A DNA stretch of 21,797 nt from Candidatus Hodarchaeota archaeon. Its GTDB lineage: Archaea; Asgardarchaeota; Heimdallarchaeia; Hodarchaeales; YT1-039. The DNA lies in contig JAEOTF010000497.1 of the NCBI GenBank assembly GCA_016840025.1, positions 1 to 21,797 on the forward strand. The letters run 5' to 3'. Shown here piece by piece: positions 16,123 through 21,797 of the stretch. Within the stretch, counting starts at the first letter, position 1; each line of letters starts with the position of its first letter. The notes under the pieces were generated by a model. That model made no database searches and was not told the DNA's origin. It was given only the letters and a program-made list of their open reading frames with translations. The translations under genes were made by a program, and so were the position numbers.

Positions 16123-16986
16123 ATGGTTATGCAACAAAATAAAAAACTATCGAATCAGGTGAACACTCTTCATAATCCTCAAAAAATCTTGAAAGTTGTT
16201 TGTTTTACTCCTATTGCCAAGCCACTGAATGGTAGTCTTCCTCGTTCGAATAATTCTCATTTTTTGAAGTTATACCCAATTACATACCGTTATAAAAATG
16301 GAAAAGAGGAAAAAACGGCTGAAGCACAAACATACATGATAAAAGGCTTACGAGGTAGCCTTAGGCATCAAGCTATGGCTATTTGTAAAGCATATGGTTT
16401 GGAAGTGTGCCATTCAACCGACAAAGAGTCATCTAGAGAGGGACAAAAACTTCTCCCTGAAGGATTTCATCTATTAGGGAGTTGCCGAAAAAACGGGAGT
16501 TCATGCATTTTACATCAGATTTTCGGAAGTAAGGGTAATGAAGGCAAAATAAGTGTTCTATCAAATCCCATTGCTTGTATCAAACATAGAACCTTTGACT
16601 CAGAGATTGACCTTCAAAATGTCCATATTGCAATGGAAAATCGTTTCAATAAAACATTTGATGGTATTTCAGTGCAGGATTTTGGTGAACGATATTTCTC
16701 AGGAGAATTTGAATTTGAGATTAATGTGTCATTATGTTCTCCTGAGGAAATCGGACTTTTGATTGAAGTAGTAATGAATTTTCAGAAGATTGGTCGAGGA
16801 TTTAATTCTGGCTATGGACGAGTAAAGGTACTAAAGTTTCAACTTAAAGAAAGAAAGACGAATAGGATACCAGTTTGGGATGAAAGCGATAGTTTCATAC
16901 TGAAAGAAGAGATTATTGAGAATGCATCAAAGGAAGAAGTGTGGGAAGCACTTGAAGCATGGAAACAATATTTGAGGGGAGAATAA
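16123..16986 (+). CDS. RAMP-superfamily protein, Cas7-like
   Basis: A 287-residue protein with RAMP/RRM-fold features. 'YMIKGLRGSLRHQAM' (71-85) resembles the 'iPGSSLRGalR' loop-helix of Cas7-like subunits (Csm3, Csf2). 'HQIFGSKG' (131-138) resembles the 'iFG' motif. 'YFSGEFEFEINV' (191-202) begins the second RRM-like half. 'IGRGFNSGYGRVKV' (223-236) is the Gly-rich loop. C121, C128 and H131 could add a metal site. Cas7 proteins line crRNA and can carry the target-cleaving Asp; no obvious catalytic Asp is seen at the usual place after the Gly motif. GAGGT is 7 nt before the ATG. The next gene starts 1 nt after this stop. No Cas10 or other Cas gene is near, so it is not a standard type III complex. 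The homology call is by motif only. Confidence 0.7.
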   Translation: MVMQQNKKLSNQVNTLHNPQKILKVVCFTPIAKPLNGSLPRSNNSHFLKLYPITYRYKNGKEEKTAEAQTYMIKGLRGSLRHQAMAICKAYGLEVCHSTDKESSREGQKLLPEGFHLLGSCRKNGSSCILHQIFGSKGNEGKISVLSNPIACIKHRTFDSEIDLQNVHIAMENRFNKTFDGISVQDFGERYFSGEFEFEINVSLCSPEEIGLLIEVVMNFQKIGRGFNSGYGRVKVLKFQLKERKTNRIPVWDESDSFILKEEIIENASKEEVWEALEAWKQYLRGE

Positions 16987-16987
16987 A

Positions 16988-17818
16988 TTGGAATTAGTCT
17001 TGCAGGGTATGATTAAAACTCCTATTGTAACGAAAAAAACAGAATTCTATATTAATGGCTGTAAAGCGATAATTAGAAGTCCAAGACGGCGGTATTTTAA
17101 TAAAATAAAGACAAATGTCCCGATGTATCCCTATTCTCTGATATGCTATTTAGGAGAGATTGAATTACGCTACAAATGTTCATCAAAAGAGAAAATAAAA
17201 AGAAAATTAGTAGAACTGATTCAAATTAATACAATTGGTCGATTTCAATCAGAAGGTTTAGGATTAGTCGAGTGGAGAGGGGGACACATAGAGGAAAACT
17301 CACAAACGTATTCCATAAGGAAATACCGTAGAGTCAAGATAAGGAAAGGATTACCACATAAACTGCCTGAAAAAGTTATAGAATTATTGAGGATCGGATT
17401 ACTGCATGATTTTTGCCATACAAGCAAGCATCAAAGCAAAATCTACGTGGAACCCGATTTTATAGATAAAGAGTTTGTTAGTCTATTAAGGAAGCATCAC
17501 GAAGATTCACCTAATGATTTAATGGCGATTTTTCAACAATACGACAGAAAGGCAGCAATGATAACAAGGAAAATACGTTCACCTGTAACTTCAAGATATA
17601 ATTGGTATGCAAAAAAGAATGTAAATTTCAAAGAATTAGCTAATAAGATCGCGGAGGTGACCGAGCAAGGAATTTGGAAACTATATAACTCCATTTACTG
17701 TAGTAAAGACCTAGGTAAGTTGACAGAAAGTTTAGAATATGGACATGGATCATTGAGACTTCACCTATTGATGATTGCAAATTTAATAGTGGAAGATTAT
17801 CAAAGAGGACGACTTTGA
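16988..17818 (+). CDS. RAMP-domain protein with an unrecognised C-terminal domain (Cas6/Cas5-like)
   Basis: A 276-residue protein. Residues 1-100 form a single compact RAMP domain ending in the Gly-rich loop 'IGRFQSEGLGLVEW' (83-96), as in Cas6 and Cas5. From about 120 a mostly helical domain follows, with 'LLRIGLLHDFCHTSKHQSKI' (133-152; H140, D141, H144, H148), 'RKHHEDSPNDLM' (168-179) and the terminal 'GHGSLRLHLLMIANLIVEDY'. These clustered His/Asp residues could form a catalytic or metal site, but I do not recognise the domain and the spacing does not match a full HD nuclease. The start is TTG, supported by GAGGGGAG 6 nt upstream; it directly follows the Cas7-like gene. The two are probably one transcript and one complex. 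It may be the processing or end-binding subunit. Confidence 0.65.
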   Translation: MELVLQGMIKTPIVTKKTEFYINGCKAIIRSPRRRYFNKIKTNVPMYPYSLICYLGEIELRYKCSSKEKIKRKLVELIQINTIGRFQSEGLGLVEWRGGHIEENSQTYSIRKYRRVKIRKGLPHKLPEKVIELLRIGLLHDFCHTSKHQSKIYVEPDFIDKEFVSLLRKHHEDSPNDLMAIFQQYDRKAAMITRKIRSPVTSRYNWYAKKNVNFKELANKIAEVTEQGIWKLYNSIYCSKDLGKLTESLEYGHGSLRLHLLMIANLIVEDYQRGRL

Positions 17819-17913
17819 ACACAAACTTCCACAAAAAAGAGACAGATTGCTGTTGTTAATGCAAATGTGGCTAGAAGAGGTTGATGTATTAACGAAAAAG
17901 GTTTCTGCTCTGA

Positions 17914-17993
17914 GATCCTAAATGGGATAATCTTAATACGCAGTGAGACCGCATTATAGGAAAAATGGTCATGGAAATGATCCTTTTTGGGAT
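17914..17993 (+). repeat. Two copies of a GATCC-N5-GGGAT hairpin
   Basis: GATCC-taaat-GGGAT (17914-17928) and GATCC-ttttt-GGGAT (17979-17993) are the same short inverted repeat with different loops, 65 nt apart, between the RAMP operon and the small Cys-rich gene. The first copy is flanked by extra pairing (aGATCC ... GGGATaatct). They could be RNA hairpins, protein-binding sites or operon-end signals. Confidence 0.45.
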
Positions 17994-18031
17994 ATTCCCC
18001 CTGTATGAATATATAGAGATGTTGTGTTAAC

Positions 18032-18041
18032 TTTTTATATA
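18032..18041 (+). promoter_or_regulatory. TATA box of the leaderless Cys-rich gene
   Basis: 'tttttatata' is centred about 28 nt before the ATG at 18065, the distance expected when transcription starts at or next to the start codon. There is no Shine-Dalgarno before this ATG. A second AT box ('taatatatg', 18051-18059) is too close to act for this start. Confidence 0.55.
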
Positions 18042-18064
18042 CGTCTTACCTAATATATGTCAAC

Positions 18065-18238
18065 ATGATGATCAGATGTTCAATTTGCCATGTCAATTTC
18101 GTGAATGTGTCCCCCTTAGCGGATACTGAAGCGAATTTATGTTTGACGGTATGTGAGCGGTGTTGTGATGACTGTGTATCATGTCCGCTCATTCAGAAGG
18201 GCAAGTATAAGGCAGCAACTGTTTCAGGACTTCGTTAA
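18065..18238 (+). CDS. 57-aa Cys-rich zinc-binding protein, leaderless
   Basis: A short gene (57 residues; 56 if the second ATG is used). It has C5, C8 (CSIC), H9, then C26, C30, C33, C34, C37 and C40, in 'CLTVCERCCDDCVSCP'. Eight Cys and a His in 57 residues strongly suggest one or two zinc sites, perhaps a treble-clef or RING-like knuckle with an acidic patch 'CDDC'. The tail is basic (KGKYKAA). A TATA box at the right distance supports expression without a leader. It resembles the small protein at 1327-1503 only in being a Cys knuckle. Its place between the RAMP operon and the cyclodeaminase does not tell its role. Confidence 0.6.
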   Translation: MMIRCSICHVNFVNVSPLADTEANLCLTVCERCCDDCVSCPLIQKGKYKAATVSGLR

Positions 18239-18311
18239 CCATATTTTTGAAATATTATAGAGAGGGATGTAAAAAATAGGCATAGATATTAACTTGTAGG
18301 CAATTTAATTT

Positions 18312-18347
18312 CAATATAAGATATTTCACTGCAATATGAGACATTTC
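18312..18347 (+). repeat. Direct repeat, two copies of a 16-mer
   Basis: CAATATAAGATATTTC (18312-18327) and CAATATGAGACATTTC (18332-18347) match at 14 of 16 positions, 20 nt apart start to start (about two helical turns). They sit some 45-60 nt upstream of a TATA-like box (18391-18401), so they may be an activator or repressor site for the cyclodeaminase gene. Confidence 0.5.
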
Positions 18348-18390
18348 CGTCTTTATGAGGGAAAGAATTTTTTATGTTCCTTAAAGGACA

Positions 18391-18401
18391 CTTTTAATAT
18401 A
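18391..18401 (+). promoter_or_regulatory. TATA-like box upstream of the cyclodeaminase leader
   Basis: 'cttttaatata' would place transcription near 18420-18427 and leave a leader of about 70 nt that holds the short upstream ORF and both AAGGAG motifs. Confidence 0.45.
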
Positions 18402-18452
18402 TCAGAGCAAAGGCAAGTAGAGCGTCTGAAGTAGTTGTTCTATCTCAGTAAG

Positions 18453-18494
18453 AAGGAGCCGCGTGTTCTCTAATGAACGCCCCTAAGGAGAGCA
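18453..18494 (+). promoter_or_regulatory. Leader with duplicated AAGGAG-N4-GTGTT and a 7-codon upstream ORF
   Basis: AAGGAG (18453-18458), four bases, then GTG (18463) begins a short frame encoding (M)FSNERP and ending in TAA at 18484-18486. That stop overlaps the second AAGGAG (18485-18490), which again is four bases before GTG (18495), the start of the cyclodeaminase. Both sites share AAGGAG-N4-GTGTT, 32 nt apart. A small hairpin (18463-18468 with 18475-18480, including GTTC/GAAC) falls inside the short frame. This could be translational coupling or a regulatory leader; the sequence cannot prove translation. Confidence 0.4.
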
Positions 18495-19466
18495 GTGTTG
18501 TTGACAAAAATCATTAAAATAAACGAAATCAAAGAAATATTAAAAGAAATTGACCCTATAGGTCTGATAGAGGAAGGTTTTATTGCTTATTCCCAAGGTA
18601 AAGTAGTAGTACCCCCGATAGGTGAAATGATTTTTGATGATCCAGAATATCCCGGGGAATGTCACATAAAATATGGTTTCATCAAAAATGACGATTTTTA
18701 CGTTGTTAAAATTGCTCAAGGATTTTATAATAACCCGAAATTCGGATTACCTTCTGGTAATGGACTTAATATTCTATTCAGCCAGAAAAATGGTGCAACT
18801 ATAAGCATTCTCCTTGATGAGGGTTATTTGACAGAAGTTAGGACTGCTAGTGCTGGCGCTATTGCTGCGAAATATATGGCCCCCAAGAACGTGAAACGAA
18901 TTGGTATTTTTGGAGCAGGAATGCAAGGCAAGTTGCAGTTAAGATATCTAAAATCTGTCGTTGCTTGTCGAAAAGCGATTGTTTGGGGAATAAATCAAGA
19001 AGAATTAGATAAATATGTCCAAGATATGGCTGATTCTGGATTTGAAATTGAAACAACATTGAATTCAGAAGATATTACTCAAACCTGCAATTTAATTGTT
19101 ACCTGTACACCTTCAAAAAAACCGTTGATCTTAGCTCATCAAATCAAACAAGGAACACATATCACAGCTATGGGTTCTGACACTACTGAAAAACAGGAAC
19201 TAGATTCGGAAATTTTGAAAAAGGCCGATCGTGTGGTTACAGACAGCATTTTCCAGTCTGAAACACGCGGAGAATGCTTCCAAGCCATGAAAAATAATAA
19301 AATAACAAAAGAAAAGCTCGTTGAGTTAGGAACAATGATTTCAAATAAGGTACTACAACGGGCTTCTGATGATGAAATTACTGTAGTTGATCTTACAGGA
19401 GTAGCAGTCCAAGATATACAAATATCAAAAGCAGTATATGAGGGATTGTTGAAACTGAATAAATAA
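18495..19466 (+). CDS. Ornithine cyclodeaminase / mu-crystallin family enzyme
   Basis: A 323-residue NAD(P)-dependent enzyme of the family that includes ornithine cyclodeaminase, alanine dehydrogenase (archaeal), EutC-type and iminosuccinate/ketimine reductases. Visible motifs: 'VVKIAQGFYNN' (69-79) and 'GLPSGNGLNILF' (82-93) of the substrate site, 'TEVRTASAGAIAAKYMAP' (112-129), the Rossmann 'GIFGAGMQGKLQL' (136-148), and 'THITAMGSDTTEKQELD' (218-234), where ornithine cyclodeaminases have the catalytic Asp. The exact substrate cannot be read. A threonine-dehydratase-family gene lies about 1.2 kb downstream on the same strand, an association also seen in EutB/EutC and BhcB/BhcD pairs. The GTG start is favoured by AAGGAG at 4 nt; TTG codons at 18498 and 18501 are alternatives. 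Confidence 0.85.
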   Translation: MLLTKIIKINEIKEILKEIDPIGLIEEGFIAYSQGKVVVPPIGEMIFDDPEYPGECHIKYGFIKNDDFYVVKIAQGFYNNPKFGLPSGNGLNILFSQKNGATISILLDEGYLTEVRTASAGAIAAKYMAPKNVKRIGIFGAGMQGKLQLRYLKSVVACRKAIVWGINQEELDKYVQDMADSGFEIETTLNSEDITQTCNLIVTCTPSKKPLILAHQIKQGTHITAMGSDTTEKQELDSEILKKADRVVTDSIFQSETRGECFQAMKNNKITKEKLVELGTMISNKVLQRASDDEITVVDLTGVAVQDIQISKAVYEGLLKLNK

Positions 19467-19569
19467 AGATTTTAGGAGAAAACAGTCCTCATCTATGTCT
19501 TTCATTTTTAGTACCAGTTAACTACCCGTATCATAACAGTTAGGAACGTATTTATCCAAGATGATGACT

Positions 19570-20478
19570 TCAATCATAATCGGGAGTTGGTGTGTAATCG
19601 TAGGACATATAACTGGTTAAAAATTTATTAACAAGACACACAGAGACTATAAAGGTAAGAAATGGGCTCATAATACCTTTAGAATCAATCCTATATTCTT
19701 TACCAAATTTTGGATTTAATTCATGGTCGACCCAAATCACTGTAAAACATAGGTTACCCGTCGAATCAGTTACATGGCACTCTATTTTTACATAATTTCC
19801 CTTGTATTCACCTGTCGGTACTTTTTTTACTGGGGACCTGGCTTTGAATGTGCCAGTGGGGGTTTTAATCTCGCCTTCATGAAAGTAGGGCGAAGAATCA
19901 GACCACCCGGATTTGGAAAAGCTATAACGAAGAATATAAAAGTTAAAACCCGCTATCCAATCGGAACGAAGAGTGGCCTGATGTTCTTCTGATACTCCAA
20001 GAACTTTCCAAGTAGATCCAATCAAATTGCGTCTAACCTCTCCTGTTTGTCGTCCATCAGCGCTATAAATTTCGAAAATCTGCATATCAAATAGTAGTCT
20101 GATGACCAAGGGAGTCACTATTAGGATGACAATAATTATCGAAGTCTGTACAAAGTCAGAATAAGAAAAAAATGCAGTAAGGGAAAACCAAAATAGAAAC
20201 ATAACCACCAGAGTGAAAGTCAACATCCACCAGAAGCTCCATGATAACCACCACCCACCTGTCAACAAATATAACCATCTAGTACCTACGACTCGTATGA
20301 TTGGTCTTCCATTGTTATCTCTAATTATATAAGACCCGTTCTCATCCCAACCTAATCGTTGAATTTGAAAGGTTTCTACTGGTTGTAATCGTAGCTTATT
20401 TCCACAGGAAGGACAATACTGCTCGTCTACGTAAACCTCTGAATTGCATTTTTCACAAACTTGGCTGGTACCATCCAT
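19570..20478 (-). CDS. Zinc-ribbon membrane protein with LURP-one/scramblase-like domain
   Basis: A 302-residue protein, minus strand. It starts with a zinc ribbon (C8, C11, C22, C25, 'CEKC' and 'CPSC'). Then 'IQRLGWDENGSYIIRDNNGR' and 'PIIRVVGTRWL' read like the beta-hairpin repeats of LURP-one/Tubby-C/phospholipid-scramblase-like domains. Two membrane segments (about 77-100 and 110-130) are inserted, and the pattern resumes with 'MQIFEIYSADGRQTGEVRRN' and 'STWKVLG' (156-161). The C-terminal half is beta-rich; a last hydrophobic stretch (268-284) might be a third membrane segment. The role is unknown: membrane lipid or membrane-associated binding is suggested only by fold resemblance. It converges on the cyclodeaminase gene and is divergent from the dehydratase. 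Confidence 0.6.
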   Translation of the reverse strand: MDGTSQVCEKCNSEVYVDEQYCPSCGNKLRLQPVETFQIQRLGWDENGSYIIRDNNGRPIIRVVGTRWLYLLTGGWWLSWSFWWMLTFTLVVMFLFWFSLTAFFSYSDFVQTSIIIVILIVTPLVIRLLFDMQIFEIYSADGRQTGEVRRNLIGSTWKVLGVSEEHQATLRSDWIAGFNFYILRYSFSKSGWSDSSPYFHEGEIKTPTGTFKARSPVKKVPTGEYKGNYVKIECHVTDSTGNLCFTVIWVDHELNPKFGKEYRIDSKGIMSPFLTFIVSVCLVNKFLTSYMSYDYTPTPDYD

Positions 20479-20602
20479 TCGAACTCACTCTGACCGCTAT
20501 CTTTTTGCCAAGTTGATTTCTCATCAACTATCCTCAAAGAGTTTATGGTATAATTTAATTAAAAAATGCGTTGAGTAGCAGAAATTCTACTTTATTCTTC
20601 CG

Positions 20603-20609
20603 TTATATA
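20603..20609 (+). promoter_or_regulatory. TATA box, leaderless promoter of the dehydratase
   Basis: 'ttatata' is centred about 24 nt before the ATG at 20630, the distance for a leaderless start. The opposite-strand gene has its own AT box ('ttaattaaatta', about 20548-20562). Confidence 0.5.
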
Positions 20610-20629
20610 CAAATCATCTTGGGATAGAT

Positions 20630-21583
20630 ATGATAACACTCAAAAATATCGAACAAGCTCGAGAAATCATAGGGGAACTAGCCAAAAAAACTCCTTTAAT
20701 TCGTTCACAATTTTTAAGCGATTTTTGTCAAGGAGAAGTATATCTCAAACTTGAAAATCAACAACTAACGAACTCATTTAAAGTAAGGGGAGCACTGAAC
20801 CGAATAACACAATTGAGTTCGGAAGAGAGGAAGCGAGGTGTGGTGACAGCGTCTTCAGGGAATCATGCACAAGCGGTTGCTCTAGCTGCAAAGCATCTTC
20901 GGCTTTCAGCAAAAATTGTTGTGCCCATGAATACATCAAAGGCAAAACTTGCCAAGATCAGAAAGTATGATGTTGAATTGATCCTCCATGGTGATTTCAA
21001 TGAGGTTGAGCCAAAGGCAAGAGAGCTCGCAATGGAAGATGATTTGACTTATATCAGCCCGTATAATGATGCAGGGATTATTGCGGGTCAAGGCACAATC
21101 GGTTTAGAAATTCTTGAAGACCTTGGTTCTGTAGATACAATTATTGTACCAGTTGGGGGAGGTGGATTGATTTCAGGAATTGTATTGGCAGTAAAGAATA
21201 ATAATCCAGATATTCAAGTTATGGGTGTCGAGTCTGAAGCATCTCCAGTCATGACTGAATCAATGAAAGCAGGTTACATTATAGATATAGAAGCGAAGGA
21301 ATCAATAGCAGAAGGGTTACTGGGGGGATTAGAAGAAGGGGCTATAACATTTGAAATAATCCAAAAGCATGTAGATAAGCTCTTTGTAGTAGCAGAAGAA
21401 ACTATCAAGAAAGCTATCGCTCTTCTCTGGGAGAAGGATCAACAGAAAGTTGAAGGAGCAGGAGCCATTGCTATTACCCCTATTTTGGAAAAGAAAGAAA
21501 AATTTAAAGGAAAAACTGTTGTTGCAGTAATTAGTGGGGGCAATATTGTAGATAGTTTGTTTCAAGACATTATTGGAAGATAA
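20630..21583 (+). CDS. PLP-dependent threonine dehydratase family enzyme
   Basis: A fold-type II PLP enzyme of 317 residues. 'TNSFKVRGA' (47-55) carries the Schiff-base lysine K51; 'ASSGNHAQAVA' (74-84) binds the substrate carboxylate; 'PVGGGGLISG' (174-183) binds the PLP phosphate; and 'ISGGNI' (301-306) contacts the pyridine ring. All key residues are intact. There is no C-terminal regulatory (ACT-like) domain, so it is the short, catabolic type. It could deaminate threonine or serine, or act on beta-hydroxyaspartate (BhcB-like) or in ectoine degradation (EutB-like); sequence alone does not separate these. The metallo-beta-lactamase-fold gene starts 15 nt after its stop, likely one transcript. 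Confidence 0.9.
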   Translation: MITLKNIEQAREIIGELAKKTPLIRSQFLSDFCQGEVYLKLENQQLTNSFKVRGALNRITQLSSEERKRGVVTASSGNHAQAVALAAKHLRLSAKIVVPMNTSKAKLAKIRKYDVELILHGDFNEVEPKARELAMEDDLTYISPYNDAGIIAGQGTIGLEILEDLGSVDTIIVPVGGGGLISGIVLAVKNNNPDIQVMGVESEASPVMTESMKAGYIIDIEAKESIAEGLLGGLEEGAITFEIIQKHVDKLFVVAEETIKKAIALLWEKDQQKVEGAGAIAITPILEKKEKFKGKTVVAVISGGNIVDSLFQDIIGR

Positions 21584-21598
21584 GGAGGCGCGATTGAT

Positions 21599-21797
21599 AT
21601 GGGTTTTTTGAAAACACACAAAATCAATGGGAACACTACTCTTATCGATATTGAGGCCTCTGGTACCTCCAACATGAATGCAGTTTTCTTGATACAAGCA
21701 GGAAAAACTTGTCTCAGAGATTCTGGAACAGCAGCAGACGCTCCACGGATTGTCGAGACACTTAAAAAATTGAATGCTTTTCCTCCTGATTATCTGA
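21599..21797 (+). CDS. Metallo-beta-lactamase-fold protein, N-terminal fragment (runs off right edge)
   Basis: The first 66 codons are in the window. After a short beta start, 'NMNAVFLIQAGKTCLRDSGT' and 'APRIVETLKKLNAF' followed by 'PPDYL' match the first part of the metallo-beta-lactamase fold (the 'n.yli..g..~liDtG' strands, the first helix, then 'p.~i~~i~lTHxHxDH'). The HxHxDH zinc motif would begin just past the edge, so catalysis is unconfirmed. The 'RDSG' position usually reads 'iDtG'. AGGAGG (21583-21588) is 10 nt before the ATG. It follows the dehydratase by 15 nt and is probably in its operon. Confidence 0.65.
   Translation, partial: MGFLKTHKINGNTTLIDIEASGTSNMNAVFLIQAGKTCLRDSGTAADAPRIVETLKKLNAFPPDYL

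Noticed and set aside
17387..17440. HD nuclease motif in the second RAMP protein ('LLHDFCH')
   Set aside because: A lone His-Asp followed by nearby His does not meet the spaced H...HD...D pattern of HD-domain nucleases; reported only as an unknown domain.
15862..18494. CRISPR array near the RAMP genes
   Set aside because: I looked for regularly spaced identical repeats of 24-40 nt and found none; only the two 15-nt hairpins and one 16-nt direct repeat are present.
19774..19992. A 72-codon plus-strand frame inside the zinc-ribbon membrane gene
   Set aside because: It is antisense to a gene with a zinc ribbon and membrane helices and has no supporting start signal.
1..21797. tRNA or rRNA genes
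   Set aside because: I saw no GTTCRANNC-type T-loop with a matching acceptor stem and no rRNA-like conserved stretch; a covariance-model scan would be needed to be sure.

Overview
The window is low-GC DNA from an archaeon. The markers are a TFIIB homologue with two cyclin folds, an archaeal/eukaryal-type deoxyhypusine synthase, a bifunctional phosphoglucose/phosphomannose isomerase, TATA boxes about 25 nt upstream of apparently leaderless starts mixed with Shine-Dalgarno-led ATG/GTG/TTG starts, and Ser/Thr-stalked surface proteins with a C-terminal membrane anchor. The Cys-rich microproteins, long coiled coil, STAND-like ATPases and LURP-one-like membrane protein would fit a Promethearchaeota (Asgard) genome, but nothing here proves the clade.

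Layout. 1-392: the start of a tyrosine-recombinase-like gene (minus strand, running off the left edge), preceded by a possible thioredoxin-like remnant. 393-2443: deoxyhypusine synthase, a small Cys-rich protein, and a shortened TFB whose zinc ribbon has only one CxxC. 2438-4333 (minus): a winged-helix protein followed by an AAA+/Orc-like ATPase, converging on TFB with a 6-nt overlap. 4506-5633: phosphoglucose/phosphomannose isomerase, followed by a decayed copy of the C-terminus of the same family (about 5655-5813). 5980-9843: a STAND-type ATPase and a 707-aa cytoplasmic coiled-coil protein in a tight operon. 10084-10862: two small unrecognised proteins. 11060-15690: three surface proteins (a beta-rich ectodomain, a right-handed beta-helix protein with two Ig-like domains, and a small Ser/Thr-stalked protein).

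15721-18238 is the most unusual part. A 46-aa ribbon-helix-helix regulator (minus) lies divergent to two adjacent RAMP-fold genes. The first looks Cas7-like; the second has an N-terminal RAMP domain plus an unrecognised C-terminal domain. There is no Cas10, Cas1, Cas2, Cas3 or CRISPR array in view. Downstream are two copies of a short GATCC-N5-GGGAT hairpin and a leaderless 57-aa Cys-rich protein. This could be a derived, array-less class 1 CRISPR relative, comparable in concept to the haloarchaeal HRAMP loci.

18463-21797: an ornithine-cyclodeaminase-family enzyme behind a possible 7-codon upstream ORF; a zinc-ribbon membrane protein with a LURP-one-like domain (minus); then a PLP-dependent threonine-dehydratase-family enzyme in an operon with a metallo-beta-lactamase-fold protein that runs off the right edge. 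The cyclodeaminase/dehydratase pairing suggests amino-acid catabolism.
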